From: Tepidimonas fonticaldi
GTDB taxonomy: Bacteria; Pseudomonadota; Gammaproteobacteria; Burkholderiales; Burkholderiaceae_C
Assembly: GCF_007556755.1 (NCBI RefSeq)
Contig: NZ_VJOO01000012.1
Span: 1-64,000 of the forward strand
DNA length: 64,000 nucleotides
Direction of reading: 5' to 3'
Part shown: positions 56,675 through 64,000 of the stretch, piece by piece
How the letters are laid out: every line of letters begins with the position of its first letter
How positions within the stretch are numbered: the first letter of the stretch is position 1
The notes under the pieces: generated by a model
What the model saw: the letters and a program-made list of their open reading frames with translations, nothing else
Told to the model about the DNA's origin: nothing
The model's database searches: none
Position numbers and translations under genes: made by a program

Positions 56675-57481
56675 TCAGGCACCGAGCGTGGCTTGAACGA
56701 CCTCGTCGAGGCCGGCCGCGGTTTCAGCGTCATCCGTTAGCGCGTCGACGATGGCCGAACGGCAGGCGACGGTCAGCGGCAGCCCGCTGGCCACCAGGCG
56801 TGCGGCCATTACCAGCAGGCGAGTACTTATGGTTTCTTCGAGGTCGTGGTCGGTCAGGCGACGCAGTGCCTCGGCCAGTTTGACCAAGCGGGTCGCAAGT
56901 GCCGGGTCAACACCCGCTTCGGCCACCACGATGTCGCGCTCGACCTCGGGCCCTGGGTAGCCAAAGGTCAGCGCCACAAAGCGCTGCCGCGTACTGGGCT
57001 TGAGGCTCTTGAGTAGATTCTGATAGCCTGGGTTGTAGCTGATCACCAACATGAAGTCCGGTGGGGCGATGAGCTGCTCGCCGGTGCGTTCAATCGGCAG
57101 GATGCGGCGGTCGTCAGCCAGCGGGTGCAGTACCACGGTGGTGTCCTTGCGGGCCTCTACCACCTCGTCGAGGTAACAGATAGCGCCGCTGCGCACCGCG
57201 CGGGTCAGTGGCCCGTCGACCCACACGGTGCCCTGCTCACCGATCAGGTGGCGGCCGACCAGGTCGGCCGCGCTCAGGTCGTCGTGGCAGCTCACGGTGA
57301 CGAGTGGTCGCCCCAGGCGCGCCGCCATGTACTCCACGAAACGGGTCTTGCCGCAGCCGGTGGGTCCTTTGATCAGCACCGGTAGGCGTTGCCGGAAGGC
57401 GTGCTCGAAGAGCGCGACCTCGTCAGCCTGTGCGATGTAGAACGGGGCCTTCGCCAGGTGTTGCTGCTCACTGTAGTCCAT
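56675..57481 (-). CDS. norQ: Nitric oxide reductase AAA+ activation protein NorQ
   Basis: This 268-residue MoxR-type AAA+ ATPase of the CbbQ/NirQ/NorQ group has Walker A LIKGPTGCGKTRFVEYMAAR near residue 36, Walker B GAICYLDEVVEARKD near 100, sensor region VISYNPGYQNLLKSLKPSTR, and a C-terminal CbbQ domain. It works with NorD to activate NorBC. ATG 57481 has no obvious ribosome-binding site. It starts 28 bases after norB ends. Confidence 0.94.
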   Translation of the reverse strand: MDYSEQQHLAKAPFYIAQADEVALFEHAFRQRLPVLIKGPTGCGKTRFVEYMAARLGRPLVTVSCHDDLSAADLVGRHLIGEQGTVWVDGPLTRAVRSGAICYLDEVVEARKDTTVVLHPLADDRRILPIERTGEQLIAPPDFMLVISYNPGYQNLLKSLKPSTRQRFVALTFGYPGPEVERDIVVAEAGVDPALATRLVKLAEALRRLTDHDLEETISTRLLVMAARLVASGLPLTVACRSAIVDALTDDAETAAGLDEVVQATLGA

Positions 57482-57509
57482 GAAACTGTCGACGTGGTAT
57501 CACGTTTCC

Positions 57510-59397
<1,888 letters not shown>

Positions 59398-59457
59398 GAA
59401 TGCCCTCCATCTCTATTGAGGTAGGGCATATCCTCCTGTTTTTCTCAAGTATCGTCC

Positions 59458-59471
59458 TTGAACCAGTTCAA
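59458..59471. promoter_or_regulatory. FNR/DNR box between norC and the divergent MIP18-type gene
   Basis: TTGAACCAGTTCAA is a perfect palindrome matching TTGAN-N4-NTCAA. Its centre (59464.5) lies 67 bases from the norC start and 43 bases from the divergent start, so at the usual -41.5 spacing it could activate both directions. It is the only such clear site in the gap. Confidence 0.8.
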
Positions 59472-59491
59472 GGATGCCCTCACAAGTCTGT

Positions 59492-59504
59492 TTCACAGTG
59501 TGAA
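59492..59504. promoter_or_regulatory. Second palindrome TTCACA-G-TGTGAA just before the MIP18-type start
   Basis: Two 6-base arms around a single G lie three bases before ATG 59508. It overlaps the expected -10 (CACAGT, 59494-59499), so a factor binding here would block that promoter. No factor is identified. Confidence 0.4.
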
Positions 59505-59507
59505 CCG

Positions 59508-59828
59508 ATGGAAACGAACGATGCAGCGGCTGGTCTGCGCGCAGCGGTCATGGTGGCGCTGGCCAGCGTGGACGACCCGGAGATGGGTGAGAACCTGGTG
59601 GACCTGGGAGTGGTCGGCGAGGTGGAGGTGGACGACGGGCGTGTGCGCGTGAGCCTGATTCCTACCAGCGCCACCTGCCCGATGGCCGACCTGATGGTCG
59701 AGGACGCGCGCCGGGCCGTGCAGCAGGCCTGCCCGATTGGTACCGAGGTGGATGTGTACATCGACTGGGACACCAAGTGGTCCCCCGAGCGGTTGGCACC
59801 GGCGCTGCGGGAACGCTTCGGATGGTGA
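59508..59828 (+). CDS. MIP18/DUF59-family protein (Fe-S assembly-like)
   Basis: This 106-residue protein of the MIP18/PaaD/SufT family has ALASVDDPEMGENLVDLGVV, VRVSLIPTSATCPMADLMVE with the conserved cysteine, and VDVYIDWDTKWSPERL. The family helps load Fe-S clusters onto target proteins. Its place opposite norC under the same FNR/DNR box suggests a role in maturing an anaerobic enzyme. The ATG has no ribosome-binding site. Its last bases overlap the next gene by seven. Confidence 0.82.
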   Translation: METNDAAAGLRAAVMVALASVDDPEMGENLVDLGVVGEVEVDDGRVRVSLIPTSATCPMADLMVEDARRAVQQACPIGTEVDVYIDWDTKWSPERLAPALRERFGW

Positions 59829-60919
59829 CCCCAGCACGACTGCCCCGCACGCCGCGTGCGGCCGCAACCCCGCCTCTGCCGCGCTGGGCCATCGCCCTAG
59901 TGGCGGCCATGGCCATGCTAAACCTGTTGGGTGGCGTCGGCGGCGGTCTGGTGCGCCTGGGCAGCCTGCCCGCGCAGGGCTTCGGCCCCACCGGCGCCCA
60001 CGCCATCGGTGCCCATGGCGCGGTGATGATGGCCGGCTTCTTCGGCGCCCTGATCGCGCTCGAACGCGTGGTCGCGCTGCGGCGCGGTTTGTGGGTGCCG
60101 GTGCTGGCGGCCCTGGGCGGCTGGCTGGCCTGGGGCGTGGGCCAATGGACCGCTGCGGGCGTGCTGTGGGTGGCCTCGGCCGCCGGGCTGGTGTGGCTCT
60201 ACGCCTGGGCCGGATCGAACCGCGCCATGTCGTTGCCGCTGGCGGTGGAGGCCTCGGGTGCGCTGGCCCTGCTGGTGGCCAACGCTGCCTTCGCGATGGG
60301 CCAGATGGACGCCGCCCGCATCGGCTGGAGCGCCTTCCTGGTGCTGACCATCGCCGGCGAACGGCGCGAACTGACGCGGCTGGTGAAGCTGCCCGGGTGG
60401 GCCTCGAAAGCCTTCCTGCTGGTCTGGGCCGGTGCAGTGGCCGCGGTGCTGCTGGCGCTGTGGCAACCCGGTGTGGCCACGGCGCTGTGGTGGACCACCA
60501 TGGCCCTGCTGGCCGCCTGGCTGCTGCGCTGGGACGTGGCCACGCGCCAGTGGCGCGCCAAAGGCTGGGCCGGCCACACTGCGATCTGCCTTGTGGTCGG
60601 CTACGTCTGGCTGGCGACGGGGTCGGTGCTGGGGCTGATGGGCCAGACCGTCGCCTGGCACGCACTGTGGCTGGGTTTTGTCATGGCCATGGTCTTCGGC
60701 CACGCCCCCATCATGCTGCCGGCCCTAGCCGGTTGGCGTCCCGAACCCACGCGCTGGGCGCTGCTGCCGCTGGCGGTGCTGGGGGTGAGCCTGGCGCTGC
60801 GGGTGGGGGCATCGGTCACGGGCTGGGCGGATGGACTGGCGGCGGCAGGCGCGGGCCACGCGCTGGCGTTTGTGCTGTTCGGGGCGGTGATGGTGCGGGC
60901 GGTGCGGCGGGGGCGCTAA
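59822..60919 (+). CDS. Polytopic membrane protein of the denitrification cluster (unassigned)
   Basis: This 365-residue protein has about ten membrane helices. Histidines lie in conserved-looking membrane positions: GAHAIGAHGAVMMAGFFGAL, then GHTAICLVVGYVW, and HALWLGFVMAMVFGHAPIML. The pattern recalls heme- or copper-binding membrane proteins such as NnrS, but the NnrS signature itself is not evident, so no symbol is given. GC content is much higher than in the nearby norB and norD. It overlaps the MIP18-type gene by seven bases and abuts the convergent norF-like gene with no spacer. Confidence 0.7.
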   Translation: MVTPARLPRTPRAAATPPLPRWAIALVAAMAMLNLLGGVGGGLVRLGSLPAQGFGPTGAHAIGAHGAVMMAGFFGALIALERVVALRRGLWVPVLAALGGWLAWGVGQWTAAGVLWVASAAGLVWLYAWAGSNRAMSLPLAVEASGALALLVANAAFAMGQMDAARIGWSAFLVLTIAGERRELTRLVKLPGWASKAFLLVWAGAVAAVLLALWQPGVATALWWTTMALLAAWLLRWDVATRQWRAKGWAGHTAICLVVGYVWLATGSVLGLMGQTVAWHALWLGFVMAMVFGHAPIMLPALAGWRPEPTRWALLPLAVLGVSLALRVGASVTGWADGLAAAGAGHALAFVLFGAVMVRAVRRGR

Positions 60920-61195
60920 TCAGCCGCGCAGCCCCACGCTGAACAGCACGATCAGCCCCAGCACCACCACCAGCCAGCCCATCACCGCGCGGCGCCACAG
61001 CGCGGGCGCCTGGCGCAGCTCCATGTAGTCCAGCGCGATCAGCGCGCCCTTGAGCGCCGAGAGCGCGAGCACGGCAAGTGTGGCCACGGTGCCCAGGTGC
61101 TGGCCACTGACGGCCGCGCCCTCGCCCAGCCACCAGCTGGCCAAGGTGGCGAGCGCGAGCAGCGCGAAGATGGTGTCGGCTTTGTTCCATCGCAT
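60920..61195 (-). CDS. norF: NorF-like small membrane protein (cytochrome c oxidase subunit IV type)
   Basis: This 91-residue protein has three membrane helices (IFALLALATLASWWLGEG, LAVLALSALKGALIALDYM, and VVVLGLIVLFSVGL) and the motif KGALIALDYMELRQAPALWR typical of COX4_pro/NorF-type proteins. These usually follow norE and support NO-reductase activity. GAAGGT lies upstream of ATG 61195. It ends exactly where the convergent plus-strand gene ends. Confidence 0.82.
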   Translation of the reverse strand: MRWNKADTIFALLALATLASWWLGEGAAVSGQHLGTVATLAVLALSALKGALIALDYMELRQAPALWRRAVMGWLVVVLGLIVLFSVGLRG

Positions 61196-61209
61196 GTTCT
61201 TCACAACCT

Positions 61210-61875
61210 TCAGCGGATGACGTAGACCAGCGGGAACAGCACCATCCACAGCAGGTCGACCATGTGCCAGAACACCGCACCCGAGGCCGGCGCCATGTGG
61301 TTGGCCCGCCCGTAGGCGCCGGCACGGGCCTTGAACCAGAGCACGGCGAACACGATGGCACCCACGACCACGTGCAGGTAGTGGAAGCCGGTGAGCAGGG
61401 TGTAGAGCAGCGTGAACGAATCGGTGGCCCAGTCGAACCCTTGCTGCACCTTGCCCGCGAACTCGTGGGTCTTGACGACCAGGAAACCGATGGCGCCCGC
61501 CAGCGCGGCCAGCAGCCAGTGCGCACCCGCCCGGCCCTGGTCCGCTTCAAAGCAGCGCACCGCGCGCACGGCGGCCCAGCTGGCCGCCACCAGCAGCAGG
61601 GTGTTGAGCACCCCGGTGTGCAGACTCAGCGACGCCTGGCCGGGGGCGAACACCTCGGGCTGCAGGTGGCGCGTGATCGCGAACGACACGAACAGCAGAC
61701 CGAAGGTCAGCAGCTCGGCCAGCACCAGCAGCCAGACCACACCGTCGCCAGCCAAGCGCGGCGCGGGTGTCGTCAAGGTGTGTGCCCGATTCAAAGCAGC
61801 CGTGGAACCGCCTTCGCTGGGCCACTGGTGTTGTCCTTCCCCTGCAGGAGAAAGAGAACGTGCGCAGCGTTGCAC
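61210..61875 (-). CDS. norE: NorE-like cytochrome c oxidase subunit III family protein
   Basis: This membrane protein of about 194-221 residues has five helices typical of the subunit III fold: LAGDGVVWLLVLAELLTFGL, FLVVKTHEFAGKVQQGFDWA, LLTGFHYLHVVVGAIVFAVL and FWHMVDLLWMVLFPLVYVI. NorE supports NO-reductase function and is not part of the NorBC core. The start is uncertain: GTG 61875 just after the nirN stop, or TTG 61794. It is followed by the norF-like gene. Confidence 0.85.
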   Translation of the reverse strand: MQRCARSLSPAGEGQHQWPSEGGSTAALNRAHTLTTPAPRLAGDGVVWLLVLAELLTFGLLFVSFAITRHLQPEVFAPGQASLSLHTGVLNTLLLVAASWAAVRAVRCFEADQGRAGAHWLLAALAGAIGFLVVKTHEFAGKVQQGFDWATDSFTLLYTLLTGFHYLHVVVGAIVFAVLWFKARAGAYGRANHMAPASGAVFWHMVDLLWMVLFPLVYVIR

Positions 61876-61880
61876 GGGGG

Positions 61881-63491
61881 TCAATGTGACGTTCCCTCGG
61901 ATCGGGTGATCTTGTTCCACACGTTGTACTTGCCCACCGGCTTGCGCATGGGAAGACGCTTGACCTCCTTGAACGTGTTCGCGTCGTAGACGATCAGCGC
62001 ACCGTCCATCTCCCACACGCTGGCCAGCGCATACCTGCCGTCCTTGGTGAACTCAACGTGGGTCAGTGTCTTGCCGGGTTCCTTCACCGTGGCCACGGGC
62101 TGCAGCGTCATCTTGTCAATGATGGTCAGGGTATCCCTGGCGGTCGGACTCATCATCGAGTCGGTCCACGCGTAGCGCGTGTTTTCGTGGCTGCGGATGA
62201 AGAAGCCGGGACCGGGGGTAGGGATGGTCTTGACGAGCCTCCAAGTCTTCATGTCGACGACGTCAATTGCCCCATTCTTCAGATTAGGTGAGGCCAGCAC
62301 CGTGCTGCCGTTCCAGGCAAAGGTGATACCCGAGCCCAGGTGGGGCATGCCGGCGATTGGTAGGTCGGCGATCTTGCGGCGCACGTCCAGGTTGACCACC
62401 TGCGCGGTCGCTTCGCCGTCACCGGTTTTCGGCCTTGTGGCGCCCAGGACGTGGCGATAGCTTTGGTCGAAGAAAAAGTCGTCCAGCGGCTCCTCCAACG
62501 GGGTGCGGCGTATGCCCAAGAAGCCGGGTTTGGCAATCGACTCGCCCATCCTATAGTCATGCACCAGGCCATCATAGATGGGCTCGGCCTCGGGGTTGTA
62601 AGAAATCTCCCATAGCTCGGGAATGTCCTTCAAAGCCACCACAAAGCTTTGGCGCGGCGCGGCGTCGTAGACGGCCGAAACGCGCGACGTCTGCTTGCCG
62701 TCGAGTGTGGCTGCAACGTAGGATTTCTTGAGATTCAAATCGGCGTCAAACAGTACCACGCTGTGCGGCAGGTAGTTGGCGGCCATTACCCATTTTCCGT
62801 CTCCGCTGACTGCCACGTTGCGCATGTTTAGGCCGGCTCGCACCTCGGCCACCACACGCAGACGCCAGAGGTCGTACTTGGTGATCCAGCCATCGCGCGA
62901 ACCAAAAAACACGTAGCGGCTGTCGGGTGTGAACTTAGGGCCGCCGTGCAGCGCAAAGCGACTGGCAAAGCGGGTGATGACCTCAAAGGTATCGCCGTCG
63001 AGCAGGCTGACATGGTGGTCGCCGCCCTCCACCACGACGAATAGGTTCATCGGGTCGCCATTCCAAACCGGTTTCGCTGGCTCGTTATCCGGTTGTGCGT
63101 TGAGCCTGTGCGAGGCGCGGATGTCGGCCTCGGTCCAGCGGGGCGCGGGCAGCACCGGAGTTCGGATGTAGGTCGCGAGTGCGTCGATCTCGTCGGCGCT
63201 CAGTTGTTGGGCGAAGCCCGGCATTTGCGTGGTGGGGCGGCCGTGCGCGATGACCTTGAGCAGCTCGCTCGGACGCAAGCGTTCCAGGCTTTCGGGCAGC
63301 AGGGCTGGCCCCATGGCGCCGGTGCGCTGCTCCCCGTGGCACCCGGCACAGTGCTGCTGGTAAAGGGCCTTGGCGTCGATGGTCTGAGCGGACGCGATAT
63401 CCATACCCATCAAGCACAGAGCCAGCACCAACGCGGCCCGCCCGGCGTCGGCCAATCGTTCGCGCCAACCGCTCGGAACCCGCTCAAGCAT
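61881..63491 (-). CDS. nirN: Heme d1 biosynthesis protein NirN (cytochrome c + cd1-like domain)
   Basis: This 536-residue periplasmic protein has a signal peptide ([17 protein letters not shown]), one CAGCHG heme motif near residue 48 with Met in [11 protein letters not shown], and a C-terminal eight-bladed d1-type propeller ([20 protein letters not shown], then [18 protein letters not shown]). The N-terminal [20 protein letters not shown] and [11 protein letters not shown] features fit NirN, the last-step dihydro-heme d1 dehydrogenase, rather than nitrite reductase NirS. It overlaps nirJ by eight bases. Confidence 0.88.
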   Translation of the reverse strand: MLERVPSGWRERLADAGRAALVLALCLMGMDIASAQTIDAKALYQQHCAGCHGEQRTGAMGPALLPESLERLRPSELLKVIAHGRPTTQMPGFAQQLSADEIDALATYIRTPVLPAPRWTEADIRASHRLNAQPDNEPAKPVWNGDPMNLFVVVEGGDHHVSLLDGDTFEVITRFASRFALHGGPKFTPDSRYVFFGSRDGWITKYDLWRLRVVAEVRAGLNMRNVAVSGDGKWVMAANYLPHSVVLFDADLNLKKSYVAATLDGKQTSRVSAVYDAAPRQSFVVALKDIPELWEISYNPEAEPIYDGLVHDYRMGESIAKPGFLGIRRTPLEEPLDDFFFDQSYRHVLGATRPKTGDGEATAQVVNLDVRRKIADLPIAGMPHLGSGITFAWNGSTVLASPNLKNGAIDVVDMKTWRLVKTIPTPGPGFFIRSHENTRYAWTDSMMSPTARDTLTIIDKMTLQPVATVKEPGKTLTHVEFTKDGRYALASVWEMDGALIVYDANTFKEVKRLPMRKPVGKYNVWNKITRSEGTSH

Positions 63492-64000
63492 GGTTGATCT
63501 CCGTGAGTCGGATGGTGGTGCGCCGGGCCGCCGTGGTGACGTACCCGTCGGGCAGACCGATTTCTTCGTCGGACAGGTAACAGCCCGGGTCTTCGGCCCA
63601 GGCGTTGCCGGTCAGCTGCTGGGCGCGGGTGCGCGTGTTGCCACCGCAAATGGCGAGGTATCGGCACCGCGCGCAACGACCCTCGACGGGCCGGGGCTTG
63701 GTCTTGAGTCCGGCCATCAACGGATCCGACGTGTCGGTCCAGATCTGCGAGAACGGACGCTCGCGCACGCTGCCTAGGCTGTAGTGCCACCACATGGTGT
63801 CGGGATGAACCACGCCGAGGTTGTCGATGTTGGCCACGTTGACCCCGCTGGCGTTGCCGCCCCAGGCGACCAGGCGATCACGCAGTGCCTCAGTCCAGCG
63901 CGGAAAGCGCTGCGCCACCCATTGCAGCAGGTAGGGGCCATCGGCATCGTTGTTGCCGGTCACGTATTCCTCGTCCAGTCCATCGTGCGCCGCCTGCCAG
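63484..64000 (-). CDS. nirJ: Heme d1 biosynthesis radical SAM protein NirJ, C-terminal part
   Basis: The last 171 residues of a protein that starts beyond the window. The C-terminal cysteines [19 protein letters not shown] (SPASM-like cluster), the segment [20 protein letters not shown] and [20 protein letters not shown] identify NirJ, which removes propionate side chains during heme d1 synthesis. It is the upstream neighbour of nirN in one operon. The radical SAM CxxxCxxC motif would be in the missing part. Confidence 0.9.
   Translation of the reverse strand, partial: WQAAHDGLDEEYVTGNNDADGPYLLQWVAQRFPRWTEALRDRLVAWGGNASGVNVANIDNLGVVHPDTMWWHYSLGSVRERPFSQIWTDTSDPLMAGLKTKPRPVEGRCARCRYLAICGGNTRTRAQQLTGNAWAEDPGCYLSDEEIGLPDGYVTTAARRTTIRLTEINHA

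Noticed and set aside
59822-60919. NnrS
   Set aside because: Histidines in membrane helices are suggestive, but the NnrS sequence signature is not found.
61881-63491. Cytochrome cd1 nitrite reductase NirS
   Set aside because: The N-terminal cytochrome and propeller motifs fit NirN better, and the NirS-specific segments I know (such as the MRESWK-type linker) are missing.

Overview
The window is about 70% GC, with tightly packed genes, many four-base start/stop overlaps and gene neighbourhoods typical of Betaproteobacteria, order Burkholderiales. The dapF-DUF484-xerC block, dksA-STAS-hslVU block, rnpB type and complete mraZ-to-lpxC division cluster suggest a Comamonadaceae-like or related lineage (Tepidimonas, Rubrivivax and Hydrogenophaga types are all possible). 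The species cannot be fixed by reading alone.

Left part (1-20 kb): the window opens with the 3' end of an IS5-like insertion sequence that has landed in the mazF toxin gene of a mazEF pair. Then come an M48 protease, an AmpG-type permease, a structured intergenic stretch that looks like an uncharacterised small RNA, a YciA-type thioesterase, an Atm1-type ABC exporter, a LysR regulator and a complete gltIJKL glutamate/aspartate uptake operon. A minus-strand block of sulfur-related genes follows (periplasmic rhodanese, a Cys-repeat peptide, a split YeeE/YedE transporter), then an intact PIN-toxin pair, pyrC, DUF3025, an EEP-family phosphatase/nuclease, htpX behind a sigma-32-like promoter, and a large FAD protein.

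Middle (20-33 kb): rnpB, a cytochrome c, a NUDIX/metallo-beta-lactamase fusion, an OmpA-type lipoprotein, dapF-DUF484-xerC, a DsrE protein, rlmI, a His-rich CobW-type GTPase, a Cys-poor DksA, a STAS-domain protein and hslVU.

Division and cell-wall cluster (33.4-52.2 kb): a promoter with four MraZ boxes leads mraZ-rsmH-ftsL-ftsI-murE-murF-mraY-murD-ftsW-murG-murC-ddl-ftsQ-ftsA-ftsZ-lpxC, all on the plus strand and mostly translationally coupled. A 58-residue membrane ORF follows lpxC, then convergent ruvC.

Right part (52.8-64 kb): a denitrification island of visibly lower GC in places, preceded by near-identical 24-bp repeats. It holds a DNR-type regulator, norD, a polyferredoxin, norQ, norB and norC on the minus strand. 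A divergent MIP18-family gene and a membrane protein gene follow on the plus strand, and the minus-strand genes norF-like, norE, nirN and nirJ complete it (nirJ is cut by the window end). A palindromic FNR/DNR box sits between norC and the divergent pair. Together these genes reduce NO to N2O and make heme d1 for a cytochrome cd1 nitrite reductase that must lie outside the window.

A pattern runs across the whole window: many genes without a Shine-Dalgarno sequence have a -10-like hexamer (GACAAT, TACAAT or similar) ending only 6-8 bases before the start codon, which predicts leaderless transcripts.
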